Positions 1-10,700 of a stretch of 64,000 nt of DNA are shown here, piece by piece. The translations under genes and the position numbers were made by a program. The notes under the pieces were generated by a model. It saw nothing but the letters and a program-made list of their open reading frames with translations. It made no database searches and had not been told where the DNA came from. The stretch is from contig NZ_FQTV01000020.1 in assembly GCF_900128905.1 (NCBI RefSeq), positions 1-64,000 of the forward strand, in the 5' to 3' direction. Within the stretch, counting starts at the first letter, position 1. Every line of letters begins with the position of its first letter. Source of the DNA: Bacteroides luti (GTDB lineage: Bacteria; Bacteroidota; Bacteroidia; Bacteroidales; Bacteroidaceae).

Positions 1-215
1 GTTTGAGGAACCCAAAAGTTCATTCCCCAGGGAAGGGCTATGGCAGGATAGGTATTACCGGTTGATAACTCATAAGTAGACTGGCTGCCAATCAAAGGAT
101 TGACGTAATCTACCGGTGAAGATGAATCACTGCTGGCTGCAGATACAAAAACTGGATTTGACACCCACTGCAAAAGCACAGTGAAAATAGCTGCTAATAA
201 TTTCTTATTTCTCAT
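1..215 (-). CDS. GH92 family alpha-mannosidase, N-terminal part (cut by window edge)
   Basis: Only the first 71 codons are present; the gene runs off the left edge. Reading from the ATG at 215, the product starts with MRNKK, a hydrophobic secretion signal ending near VFVSAA, then a segment (YVNPLIGSQST...GNTYPAIALPWGMNFW) that matches the N-terminus of the next gene (YVNTLQGTNSR...GNTYPTLAMPWGMNFW) almost position for position. This opening is typical of GH92 exo-acting, calcium-dependent alpha-mannosidases. It is therefore a tandem paralogue of the 330-2612 gene, separated by 114 bp. Catalytic residues lie outside the window, so activity and linkage cannot be judged. Confidence 0.85.
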   Translation of the reverse strand, partial: MRNKKLLAAIFTVLLQWVSNPVFVSAASSDSSSPVDYVNPLIGSQSTYELSTGNTYPAIALPWGMNFWVPQ

Positions 216-329
216 AATATATAATTAAATCTATAACGGTTTCTGTTTTACTAAAAAGGGATAACCTTTTGCTAATACAAATAATAAGAGCAAATTACTT
301 ATATCAAGATTCACTTTTTTGTAAATTTC

Positions 330-2612
330 TTATTTCAGATTGACCGATACAGAATAGGGTCTGTCTTTTATTGATGTTCCCCATGACTTATTAGGTTTAT
401 TTCCCATTTTATACTGGATAGTACCTCCATTCATCAGCTCCTTATAGGTAAGCCATGTACGGGTAAACTTCTCACCATTGAGACTGGCCGACTGGATATA
501 ACGGTTTTTAAGCGAATTGCCATCAGATACTATAGTCAGAGTTTTTCCATTCTCCAAATGAACAGTCATCTTAGGGAATACCGGTGAGCTAACCACGTAC
601 TGATCAGTACCCGGACATACAGAATACAAGCCTAATGCACTGATAACATACCAGGAAGAGGTTTGTCCCTGATCTTCGTCTCCGGGATATCCATCGGGAG
701 TTGAGTTGTAGAGCTTTTGCATCACCTCGCGTGCCCAATACTGAGTTTTCCATGGAGAACCGGCATAGTTATACAGATAGATCATGTGCTGGATAGGCTG
801 ATTTCCATGTGCATACTGTCCTATATTGATCATTTCCATTTCGGCCATTTCGTGAATAACCCTTCCGTATGTTCCCACTTTGAAAGTATTAGGAACAGAG
901 AAAACAGAATCGAGCTTAGATACAAAGTTATGATCGCCTCCCATCAGGTTGATTAATCCCTGTATATCATGAAAAACCGACCAGTGATAATGCCATGCAC
1001 ATCCTTCCGTATAAGGGCCTCCCCATTCCGAAGGATCAAAATTTGGAACCCACTTTCCATCTTTTTGTTTTCCTCTCATGAAACGGGTACCGGGATCATA
1101 CACATTCTTATAGTTGTAAATCTGTCGTTTGAAGATATCCTCATAATGACTGTTACCGGATAGGCGAGCTACTTGCATGGCACAAAAATCATCATAACAG
1201 AACTCCAAAGTTTTTGCTACCGATTCCGCATATCCCGGATAAGGTACATAACCCAGCTTGAAGTAATCCTGCCAGCCATCGCGCCCATTTGATGGTCCGA
1301 TTGTTCCTTTATTGGTTGCTTCGTGATACATTGCTTCCAGCGCCTTATCCGCATCAAACGTTCTTACTCCTTTAACATAGGCATCGGCCAGCAGGGAAGC
1401 AGCATGGTTTCCTACCATTCCGCAACTATGTCCCGGGAATGACCAGGATGGCAACCATCCGCTCTGATCGTAAGCATCAACCAACGACTTTACATATCGT
1501 CCGTGCATCTCGGGATGCAGGAAAATATTTAAAGGGAACTGTGCACGGAAAGTATCCCAGAATCCATTATCGGTATACATGTATCCTTCGTGCAACTTAC
1601 CATCGTAAGGGCTATAATAAATAGGATTATTATTTGCATCGTATTCATAAAACTTTCTTGGGAAAAGCATAGAACGGAAGAAGCATGAATAGAATGTAGC
1701 CTTTTCTTCGGGAGTGCCACCCTCTACTTCTATTTTCCCTAATTGCTTGTTCCATGCATCCTGAGCTTTTGATTTTGCATCTTCCAGCGTATTCAGGCCG
1801 GCCAGTTCTTTCTTGAAGCTAAGCTCTGCCTGTTCGATACTGATAAAGGAAGAGATAACCTTTGCTTCTACTTGTTCATCAGGGCTAAACTGAATATAAG
1901 ATCCGACATAATCGCCAAAGGCTTCTTTACTATCTTTTGATATGTCACCTTTGTCGTTCTTCCAGGTTCCATAAGCCTTGAACGGTTTGTTGAATTTTAC
2001 CACAAAATAGTTGGTAAAGCCTTGGGGCACCGAATGATTGGCATTTTTACAATATCCTACTATTTTCTGTTCTTCGGGATAGATTCGTACCATACTTCCG
2101 CCACTATTTCCATCCACTACCACATAAGCATCTTTTTCCTGAGGGAAACTGAATCTGAAGTATACGCCTCTTTCTGTTGGAGACATTTCTGTTGTAAGGT
2201 TATTATCGAATGTTACCTTATAGTAATGCGGTTTGGCAATTTCATTTTTATGATCAAAGCGTAATGCTCTCTGGTATTGGTCGACTACCAGTTTGCCTGA
2301 AACAGGCATCAATGAAAAGGCGGCATAATCATTAGTCCACGAACTGCATTGATGTGTTTGACGGAAACCACGTATGGAATCCTTGAAATACTGATAAATC
2401 CATCCATCACGGTTGACTCCGGTTTGAGGAGTCCAGAAATTCATACCCCATGGCATAGCCAGTGTAGGGTATGTATTTCCTCTGGTTAACTCAAACCTGG
2501 AGTTAGTACCTTGCAAAGTATTCACATAATTCACAAAATCTTTTTCTGCAGCCTGAACCGGAGCATAGAGGATAATAAATAATATTATAGCTATTAGTTT
2601 TAATTCTTTCAT
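330..2612 (-). CDS. GH92 family alpha-mannosidase (variant active-site motifs)
   Basis: Secreted 760-residue protein with a signal peptide (about residues 1-21, cleavage near PVQA-AE). Full GH92 length: N-terminal beta-sandwich followed by an (alpha/alpha)6 barrel. The general-acid region is visible as PYTEGCAWHYHW (Glu536), and the region holding the acidic base residues as GDEDQGQTSSWYV (Asp645-Glu646-Asp647). GH92 enzymes remove terminal alpha-mannose with inversion, using calcium, from N-glycans or fungal mannan. Two motifs depart from the consensus I know: the usual NDD box reads DED, and the usual GNEP reads GNQP (Gln605), a place tied to sugar recognition, so the linkage preference may be unusual. 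It sits 72 bp downstream of the 2685-4880 gene and belongs to the SusCD locus driven by the sigma factor at 12335-12892. Family certain; specificity unknown. Confidence 0.93.
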   Translation of the reverse strand: MKELKLIAIILFIILYAPVQAAEKDFVNYVNTLQGTNSRFELTRGNTYPTLAMPWGMNFWTPQTGVNRDGWIYQYFKDSIRGFRQTHQCSSWTNDYAAFSLMPVSGKLVVDQYQRALRFDHKNEIAKPHYYKVTFDNNLTTEMSPTERGVYFRFSFPQEKDAYVVVDGNSGGSMVRIYPEEQKIVGYCKNANHSVPQGFTNYFVVKFNKPFKAYGTWKNDKGDISKDSKEAFGDYVGSYIQFSPDEQVEAKVISSFISIEQAELSFKKELAGLNTLEDAKSKAQDAWNKQLGKIEVEGGTPEEKATFYSCFFRSMLFPRKFYEYDANNNPIYYSPYDGKLHEGYMYTDNGFWDTFRAQFPLNIFLHPEMHGRYVKSLVDAYDQSGWLPSWSFPGHSCGMVGNHAASLLADAYVKGVRTFDADKALEAMYHEATNKGTIGPSNGRDGWQDYFKLGYVPYPGYAESVAKTLEFCYDDFCAMQVARLSGNSHYEDIFKRQIYNYKNVYDPGTRFMRGKQKDGKWVPNFDPSEWGGPYTEGCAWHYHWSVFHDIQGLINLMGGDHNFVSKLDSVFSVPNTFKVGTYGRVIHEMAEMEMINIGQYAHGNQPIQHMIYLYNYAGSPWKTQYWAREVMQKLYNSTPDGYPGDEDQGQTSSWYVISALGLYSVCPGTDQYVVSSPVFPKMTVHLENGKTLTIVSDGNSLKNRYIQSASLNGEKFTRTWLTYKELMNGGTIQYKMGNKPNKSWGTSIKDRPYSVSVNLK

Positions 2613-2684
2613 TATATTTCTTCTTTAAATTAAAAGCACAAATAATAAGCTGTGCATGATCATAGAATTATCTTGATCACTGCT

Positions 2685-4880
2685 TTACCATTTAATTTGC
2701 ACCTTAACTCCATCAGGATTATTTTCAAAGGTTACTTTGCAGGTTTTACTTTCGTTATCCCAGTTCCAGCTTGCATCTGCCACTTTATTTCCTGCGGCAT
2801 CAGTAATTGTACATGTTGCAGGTTTTGAAGGCAACAGAATGCGCATCACATTAGAAGTGTTGAGCGGACTTTTGGTGATGAACGAATAACTTGTTTTGGT
2901 TACTTTTTCATTATATACACGTGAGGCAGCAGCCAACACCTGAGGTTTATTTAAGTTCTTTAGTCTGTCTATGTTCAACATATATGCCTGCTCACCCGGA
3001 TTTACAACCTTTTCATGCACAACAGGAAGCTGAGGATCAAATAAGTCGATTAAACGTCCCTTCAGAATATATGGTTCTTTACTTACACTTTCATCCATAA
3101 CAGAAACTAAATCATACGCTCCTCTGCCCAGGTAGAAATTATTTTTAAATGCCAGTATGCCTGCTTTTGCTTTTTGTTCATACAACTGTTTAACTATACT
3201 AACCAACTGACTGTCGTTACCTGATTGCATCACAAATTCTTTCGGGTCTTTGCGTATAACATAAACAGTTCCTTTGCCGAAAGTATATTCGCCTTCGTTG
3301 GCAGAAGGCTCCATGTTCATTAACTTAAATAAGTGCTCTGAAGGTTTACAGAAGGTGTTTCCTCCTGTATTCCACCATTCCTGTACAGTTTGAAAAGGAT
3401 CTGAGTCTCTTCCGCAATACACAAGCACTCCTCCGGCTTTCACCCAATCGGCAATATACTTGTGAGATTCGGGAGAAAGAGGTTTCATATTTGAATATGA
3501 CATGATTAAGATCTTAGTATCTTTCCATGTTTTGGGATAGGATACATTTTCAATATGAAGAGTCTTCACAGGAACACCTCGTTTGAGGAATGGTAACGCC
3601 TGACCGTAGAAATTAGATAGCTGAGGATCTTCATATCCCTTGTGTGTTGGGAAACGTTGGAACATTAATGAATTAGACATCAGTACACTTATTCCTGCAG
3701 ATCCACTGACTTTATTATCAGACAAAGGCATCTCATTCAGTGAGTTTACCATAACCTGCATCTGGGTAGAATAATATCGTGGAATGCGTTCTTTTTCTTC
3801 GCTGTTGGGTTTTCTGTATAAGCCTTCATAAATTCTGTCGGGCCAAGGCATTACTTCATAATTAGCAAGATTAGGATACAACAATTGTGCTGTAAAAGTA
3901 GCCTGATAGTTTTTCTTATAATCTCCCCAGTCACGAGGCCAATCCTCAATAGGGTCTGTTAAAAAGAACATTTTACGGCCCGTTGGAGCTGTCATAGATT
4001 CCATAGATCCATATTCGAGAAATGCATTTTCGAAAACACGTTCTTTTTTAATTCCATTATAAAAATTAGGTTCGCGAGAAGTACCGGTCCATACCTGAGC
4101 AATGTATCCATCAACACATGGAAGAGATGCCAGACTAGCTTCGGGACTTACAATTTGCCATTGCGAATAGTTTACCAATGAATGTGTAGGTACATAACAA
4201 CGTACATTCATTCCCTTACTTTTTCCGTACTCTTTAGCAAAGGTAAATACTTCCTTCAGTGCCTTATAGTACAGTTTATATTTTAGTTTATTTGATAAGT
4301 ATGTATTTTCGGGAGATTCATGTTGCGGACGCCAATCGAATCCATACTCCTTTTTCCACTCTTTTTTGAAAGCCTCACTATACCCGGCTCTGGCCCAGAA
4401 CTCAGGTTCTTCAAGGTAAATAGCATCGATACCTGCATCAATTACACGCTTTATATGCTTCTCCTTCATGTACTTGATATAATTGTCAGTAGGCACAATA
4501 TAAGGAACCATGTGTCCATGCCAGATTGTATCTCCGTTTTGTTGTACCTGACCTTCATCCAGGTGCATTTTGCCATCCCATTTTCCCGTAAAATAGTCCT
4601 GATACTCTCCCCAGGCTATTCCGGTCATGAAATGAGTTATATATCCTTTATCACGCCAGGATTGAACCCGCTGTTCAAAAGTTAAGTTTTTCCTGTCGCC
4701 TGCTCCATAAACAATAGCAACATCTGATCTTACATCAGTAACAGGCTTCCATTGTCCCGATGTTTGAAAAGTAGTTTTTTCTCTTCTGTAATCAATCTTT
4801 TGAGCGCTAACCATCGTTGAACTGCCAGCAAAAGCGATGGTTAAAATAGCCCCCATTAATATACCTTTATCTATATACAT
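2685..4880 (-). CDS. Putative secreted TIM-barrel glycoside hydrolase of unassigned family
   Basis: 731 residues with a signal peptide (about 1-26, ending VSAQ). The first half reads like a (beta/alpha)8 barrel: VRSDVAIVYGAGD, then YITHFMTGIAWGEYQDYF, then an acidic strand end IDAIYLEEPEFWARAGY with Glu157, Glu158 and Glu160, followed by a helix packed with Lys and Glu. The middle (about 470-580) holds ILIMSYSNMKPLS and ADWVKAGGVLVYCGRDSD, which resembles the beta-galactosidase trimerisation/class-I glutamine-amidotransferase-like domain that follows the barrel in GH42-like enzymes. The C-terminus is beta-rich. I do not recognise a CAZy family with certainty; a GH42- or GH164-like retaining enzyme is the best structural guess and is inference. 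Its place between the GH92 genes and susCD implies action on the same glycan. Confidence 0.55.
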   Translation of the reverse strand: MYIDKGILMGAILTIAFAGSSTMVSAQKIDYRREKTTFQTSGQWKPVTDVRSDVAIVYGAGDRKNLTFEQRVQSWRDKGYITHFMTGIAWGEYQDYFTGKWDGKMHLDEGQVQQNGDTIWHGHMVPYIVPTDNYIKYMKEKHIKRVIDAGIDAIYLEEPEFWARAGYSEAFKKEWKKEYGFDWRPQHESPENTYLSNKLKYKLYYKALKEVFTFAKEYGKSKGMNVRCYVPTHSLVNYSQWQIVSPEASLASLPCVDGYIAQVWTGTSREPNFYNGIKKERVFENAFLEYGSMESMTAPTGRKMFFLTDPIEDWPRDWGDYKKNYQATFTAQLLYPNLANYEVMPWPDRIYEGLYRKPNSEEKERIPRYYSTQMQVMVNSLNEMPLSDNKVSGSAGISVLMSNSLMFQRFPTHKGYEDPQLSNFYGQALPFLKRGVPVKTLHIENVSYPKTWKDTKILIMSYSNMKPLSPESHKYIADWVKAGGVLVYCGRDSDPFQTVQEWWNTGGNTFCKPSEHLFKLMNMEPSANEGEYTFGKGTVYVIRKDPKEFVMQSGNDSQLVSIVKQLYEQKAKAGILAFKNNFYLGRGAYDLVSVMDESVSKEPYILKGRLIDLFDPQLPVVHEKVVNPGEQAYMLNIDRLKNLNKPQVLAAASRVYNEKVTKTSYSFITKSPLNTSNVMRILLPSKPATCTITDAAGNKVADASWNWDNESKTCKVTFENNPDGVKVQIKW

Positions 4881-4985
4881 ATCTATTATAGTTTAAATAT
4901 TAAATTAAATGGGTATTCAAACAAAAATACATTTCGCACTAAGTTGAATACCCACTAATTATAAAGAAAACAACTCTCTACTAAA

Positions 4986-5741
4986 CTAAGAAACCTTTAC
5001 CTGTTTAGGCTCGTTATAGTTATATCTTCTACTTCCGTCAACGCTATAGTCAATACGGGCACCGGCACGCACATAGTATATACGGCTGCCTGGCAATACC
5101 GGAGTGGTAAGAGTGATGGTCTTTCCAACTGCATTATTTGCATCAGCACCAGACAGGTGAACAGAATAACGACTGTCGTAGTTATTATTTCCTACATAAG
5201 GACTAGAGTAGTTTACATACAGATACACATCAATGCAATTCTGCTGAAAATTAGGATCAGTAGTTCCTCTTTCTATTTTAATCTGTGTACTGATGGTGCT
5301 GTTACTGTTTGCAACCGGCTCTCCTACCCATGAAACAGCAAGAAATGGATCAACCTTGAATTCATGAGTTACAGTTCCTTTTATATCAATTGTAAGACTT
5401 TCATCCTTGGTAATTTTACCGGTATTGTCGGTCTGAACAAAAGGTACAAATGCTCCCAGAGGGGTTATATTATAATTGCCTTCGAAAACTTTAGTGTCCT
5501 GGAACTGACCATCTTGTTTACAAGTAAAATACCAGGGAGTAGGATTATTACTCCAGCTAAGTTCGAGCATTTTGAAGCGAACGCCTCCATCACCAACTTC
5601 AGTCTGGAAACCTTTACCTGTTGTATTATCTATAACGGTGCCCTTAAATGTCTCAGCAGGTGCTTCATAATTATCATACTCACAGGATGTGAAGCAGAAC
5701 AAACAGAGTGCATAAACTATTGAATATATTATTTTTTTCAT
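4986..5741 (-). CDS. DUF3823 surface lipoprotein (SusE-position glycan-binding protein)
   Basis: 251 residues. Lipoprotein signal with lipobox FCFTSC (Cys about 20), followed by EYDNYEAPAETFKGTVIDNTTGK. This start, and the second beta-sandwich module after about residue 125, fit DUF3823 proteins, which lie directly downstream of susD in many Bacteroides loci. By analogy with SusE/SusF it probably sits on the outer surface and helps bind the glycan; no enzymatic motif is visible. It starts 18 bp after the susD stop, so it is in the same operon. Confidence 0.82.
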   Translation of the reverse strand: MKKIIYSIVYALCLFCFTSCEYDNYEAPAETFKGTVIDNTTGKGFQTEVGDGGVRFKMLELSWSNNPTPWYFTCKQDGQFQDTKVFEGNYNITPLGAFVPFVQTDNTGKITKDESLTIDIKGTVTHEFKVDPFLAVSWVGEPVANSNSTISTQIKIERGTTDPNFQQNCIDVYLYVNYSSPYVGNNNYDSRYSVHLSGADANNAVGKTITLTTPVLPGSRIYYVRAGARIDYSVDGSRRYNYNEPKQVKVS

Positions 5742-5759
5742 TTTCTTATATTTATAGAA

Positions 5760-7718
5760 TTAGTAACCAGGATTCTGAATAATAAGATTATTACTTGTTG
5801 AAATTGCATTGCCAGGTATTTGTTGGTAATACCATCTTGTATCAAAAGTATAGGTGTTACCTCTTTCATCCCAACGGATATCAAAGAAATACTTACCAGC
5901 ATAATCTGCATAGAATGGCATCAATGTATAGTAACGAGTGTTTTGTTGTTCTTTATCTGCAACTCTCCAACGCTTCATATCCCACCATGTTTTATTTTCA
6001 AAGCCCAGTTCTTTACGACGTTCTTTACGAACTGCACTTGTGAAACTTGCAACAGATGATTTTTCGGAACTGCTTAGTAATGTAGCACCAGCACGGTTAC
6101 GTATTTTATCAATGCATGAATAAGCATCGCTCAGATAATCGGCCTTGCCTAAAGAAGCAAGTTCTGCAGCAGCTTCTGCTCTAGTTAGAAGTACCTCTGC
6201 ATAACGCATTTCTATCCAGGGTTGAGTTGCTCTATTTTCGAGTACCAAAGCTTTTGGAGTACTTTCACTTAACCACTTACGAATGGTAAATCCAGACAAA
6301 GCACATGTACCATCGCCAGTAAAGTATCCGCTGGCACCAGCCGGATTCATCTTTGTTCCGTCATGAAGTGTATAAGCTGTTTGATTAGCATTAGATGAGC
6401 TAATAATAAGTGTTTTACCACCTACATTTACATAATTTTCATATCTGCTTGTATTTCCTTCAGGTAATAAGCGATTAATCTTACCAGTCTCTGCATCATC
6501 TTTACCTACATAAATACCACGACGAATTTCAATGGATTCACCTTTAAACTGATCTCCCGGTAAAATTACAGTAGCTCTTAAACGAGGCTCGGCAGTTGCA
6601 AAAATATCCATTGTGTTATTATACAATTTATAAGTACCATCTGCATTATATACATCAAGATGTCCTTTGCTGTCTTTTGGCAGACCATCAAACATTTCAA
6701 CATAGTCGAGTGTTGGGCTTATCTCAGAAGAATATCCGTTAGCACCTTTACATTGTGCAGGAACATTATAAGCATCGTAACCGTGTACTGATTCAGGATA
6801 AGAATACTCTTTCACAAAAATAGCCTCTGTACTTGCTGCATCAGAAAACAAATTCAGATAGTTTGTATATTGAGCAGTCAAATCACCTGCTTTCCAATCT
6901 TTCATGTATAGATCATGATGGCCTTCAACAGCTTTCGCTGCATCATAAGCCTGTTGGAAAAATCCCTGAGCCAGACTTGCATCCATTCCACAAACACGTT
7001 TATTTCCGTTTTTGCTATCAAATAGTTGTATCTGATTGTACTTTGCAATAGAACCTGCATACAACATAGCCCTTGACTTAAAGGCATAAGCAGCCCATTT
7101 GGTAGCACGTCCGCGCTGATTGGTTTCTGAAAGCAGGCTTATGGCATTATCAAAATCAGCTGATACTGCTTTCCAAACTTCTTCTTCGGAAGATCTTGGA
7201 ACATTAAGCTGATCAACAGGTTGTTCAGGGTACTTTAGTACATTATTTACCAAAGGAACACCACCGTAACGTTTTGCAAGTGCATGGTAAGTAACGGCTC
7301 TTACAAAGTAAGCTTCACCTTTCCAGTTATTCAACTCTTTCTCAGTATAGTTATCTTTATACTGATCGATTGTTTCGAGGAAATAATTGCAATTACGAAT
7401 TAAAACATACAAATCACTGAAAATTTTATTATCTACATTTTCACTGGAAGCACCACCCATATCACGGCTTAGTCCCTCACCAGTGATACAACTTGGAGGA
7501 TTTACAAGCCAGAAATGATTAAATAAACGTGTAGGAGTATAACGAAAATCCTCTATTGGCAGACAGCTGTAAAGACGTGCCATATATGATGAAATACCAT
7601 TACTTGTACCAAAAACATCTTTATCCTGAACAACATTCATTGGAGGGATATCCATATTAATACATGAAGAGATGTTGAAGATAAAAAACAAGCACAATAT
7701 ATATTTAGCTATTTTCAT
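5760..7718 (-). CDS. SusD/RagB-family outer-membrane nutrient-binding lipoprotein
   Basis: 652 residues. Lipoprotein signal with lipobox NISSC (Cys about 19). The N-terminal SusD-like part shows the usual TPR-like segments (YFVRAVTYHALAKRYGGVPLV near 135-155), and the C-terminal RagB/SusD part ends with VRKERRKELGFENKTWWDMKRW and the family ending IIQNPGY. It forms the lid of the SusC barrel and delivers glycan to it. It lies 14 bp after the susC stop and 18 bp before the DUF3823 gene, forming one transcription unit. The ligand is not readable from sequence; the linked GH92 genes suggest mannose-containing glycans. Confidence 0.95.
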   Translation of the reverse strand: MKIAKYILCLFFIFNISSCINMDIPPMNVVQDKDVFGTSNGISSYMARLYSCLPIEDFRYTPTRLFNHFWLVNPPSCITGEGLSRDMGGASSENVDNKIFSDLYVLIRNCNYFLETIDQYKDNYTEKELNNWKGEAYFVRAVTYHALAKRYGGVPLVNNVLKYPEQPVDQLNVPRSSEEEVWKAVSADFDNAISLLSETNQRGRATKWAAYAFKSRAMLYAGSIAKYNQIQLFDSKNGNKRVCGMDASLAQGFFQQAYDAAKAVEGHHDLYMKDWKAGDLTAQYTNYLNLFSDAASTEAIFVKEYSYPESVHGYDAYNVPAQCKGANGYSSEISPTLDYVEMFDGLPKDSKGHLDVYNADGTYKLYNNTMDIFATAEPRLRATVILPGDQFKGESIEIRRGIYVGKDDAETGKINRLLPEGNTSRYENYVNVGGKTLIISSSNANQTAYTLHDGTKMNPAGASGYFTGDGTCALSGFTIRKWLSESTPKALVLENRATQPWIEMRYAEVLLTRAEAAAELASLGKADYLSDAYSCIDKIRNRAGATLLSSSEKSSVASFTSAVRKERRKELGFENKTWWDMKRWRVADKEQQNTRYYTLMPFYADYAGKYFFDIRWDERGNTYTFDTRWYYQQIPGNAISTSNNLIIQNPGY

Positions 7719-7732
7719 AATCGTATTTTAAT

Positions 7733-10700
7733 TTAAAATTTAACATTCAGACCAAGAGAAATAGTCCTGTTCAAAGGATATAAGTTACCGTAGCTATCGC
7801 TAGGATGTTCCGGGTCTATATATTTCATGCTGGAGAGTGTGAAGAGATTGTATCCGTTTACAAACATACGAACGCTCTTTATGCCAACTTTCTTAGTTAA
7901 AGCCGAAGGTAATGTATAGCCTAATTCTGCACTCTTTAAACGAACATACGAAGCATTGTGTATACGGAATTTTGAATCCGATTCAGGAACTGAACCTGTA
8001 TAAGCTAAATCTCCGGAAACCCATTGAGTATTTGGATCGTATGGATCAGCTGAAGGATCAGCAGGATGCCATCTGTCAAGGAACATTGCCAATGCATTTG
8101 AGTAATCTGATCCCCACATTGGTTCAATCAATTGCTCTACATAAGATACATAATTCATGGTTGATCCCTGGAATAATAAATTCAAATCGAATCCTTTCCA
8201 TTCTGCACCTAATGTCAAACCAAAATTAACGATAGGAGTTCCTGAGAAGCTGATAGGGTGTCTGTCAAGATCTGAAATAATACCATCTCCATTCCAGTCT
8301 TCATAAATATAATCACCAGGAAGAGTTGAACGGGAAGCATATACTGAGCTATTAGCTATATCCTGATAAGATTGGTAAATTCCATTGCTTCCATATCCCC
8401 ACCAGATATTCTGATAACGGTCATTTGAATTATTGCGCCAGTTATCATAGGAGTTGCCTTTAGCAGACATTTCCTGGTATGTGTTTTGGGTACGCGTAAT
8501 AGAGAAGATTCCTTTTGCATTGTATTTAAAATCTCCGATATGATTGCGATGATTCAACTCAAGTTCCAGACCATTGGTAAAGTCACCATTCAAGTTTTCC
8601 TGAGGCAGACTGGCACCAACAACAACTGGTAAACTCATAGCACGGGTAGTAAGCAAGCCTGAACGATCACGAGTAAAGTAATCAGCAGACACACCTAACA
8701 AACCATTCCATGCTTCCATATCAAAACCAACATCAAATGTTTTAGCTACAAACCATGTTATATTTTGGTTTGCAATACCTTTATTTACAGAACTATTTAC
8801 GAATGTTCCATCAAATACAGATCCGCCTGGTAACTGATTGTTTGAACCTCCGGCAGGATAAGTGTAACCTGTGACAAACTGATAACTTGAAGCACTGTCA
8901 TCACCCATTCTACCGTATGAAGCACGAACCTTCATATTATTAATGAAATTGAGTTTGGAATCTTTCCAGAAACCTTCTTCAGAGATACGCCATCCTCCGG
9001 ATACAGATGGGAAGAATCCCCATTGATGTCCACTTGCAAATTTTGAAGAACCGTCATAACGGAAACTGAACTCAGCCAGATATTTGGATTTGAAATCATA
9101 ACCTAATCTTCCCACCAATCCCATATTGGCTTCTTTATACAAATCACCCGATCCGGTGCTCATGTTGCCTTCCTGGTTCTTGCTGTTGCCGGCAAACAAC
9201 TGATCGAGCCCTAAAGCTAGTTCTCTTTGAGCATAGAAGTTATCGCCGTTTCTTTTCTGACCTTCAAGTAACACCAATGCATTTACATTGTGAGATGAGT
9301 TGAAGGTGTGATTATAATTCAATGAAAGTTGGTACAATACCATATCTTTTGAATAAAACTCACGACGAATTTTACTTGGACTCTGGTGAGTTACGGCATT
9401 ATATTTGTCAGCAGCCTCATCATATTTATAAAGCTGATATTCCTTCATGTACGATTTATTATCAGAGTTTCTGTAATCGTAGCTTAACATGGCCTTAGCC
9501 TTAAGTCCTGTAAGGTAAGGAACATCATATTCTGCACTGAATGAAGACTGAAACCATTTATTATTAAATTTCTTATATCCGCAAATATCAGCATCCATCA
9601 TAGCAACAGGATTAGATCCATCAACTGTTCCTTCCTGAATGTAAGCAGGATTATTGTTTGCATAAATAGGCTGAATTGGAGCTGCACGCTGGAATGAACG
9701 AATAATCCAATCGGCACTTTCATAAGGCTGATTCTTCTCGTCCATAATACCGCTTATTTGCAACTCTACTTTTAAACGATCGGATATCTTGCTTGTTACA
9801 TTTGAACGAACATTATAGCGTTCATAGTTCAGGCTATTGCTACGTAAGAATGATTCCTGATATTCATAGCCAGCAGATACATAGTACTGAGTTTTATCAT
9901 TTCCACCGGTAGCACTTATGTTATGTTGTGTTTGAGGAGCATTTTTTCTCATTACAGCATCGTACCAATCTGTACTTTGCTTTTTGCCACTTGCATATTC
10001 TTCTATTTCGGCAAGAGAATAACGTAAAGTACCTCCATTTACATTATGCATTTTCTTTTCGTTAGCCAAAATCATCCACTCTGCAGCCGATACACTTTTC
10101 GGAGAGCCTGATGGACTTTGCCAGCCAACTGAACCATTATAATCAAGATCTACTGTTCCGGCTTTACCTTTTTTAGTAGTGATCAATACTACACCGTTAG
10201 CAGCTCTCACACCATAAATTGCAGCCGATGCATCTTTCAATACAGAAAGACTTTCTATATCATTCGGATCAAGTCGGGTTATATTATCACGTGGTACACC
10301 ATCAATAATAATCAAAGGATTACCTAAGCCACGGATATCGAATGTGTTATTAAATTCTCCAGGTTCACTACTCTTCTGAACAACACGAACACCCGACACT
10401 TTACCTGTTAGCATATTCTGAGCATTTTCATTCTTAGTAGTAAGTAACTCATCACTCTTAATTGCCGATACCGCTCCGGTAAGAGTTACTTTCTTTTGAG
10501 AACCATATCCAACAACAACAACTTCGTCAAGAATTTTACGGTCTTCAGCTAATTTTACTGTTACATGAGTTTTGCCATTCAGGGCTATTTCTGCGGTATT
10601 GTATCCAATAAAAGTAACTTGTAATATAGATCTTGGGTTAGTGATTTTTAGATTAAAATTACCTTCAAAATCACTGACTGTACCATCTGTTGTGCCTTTT

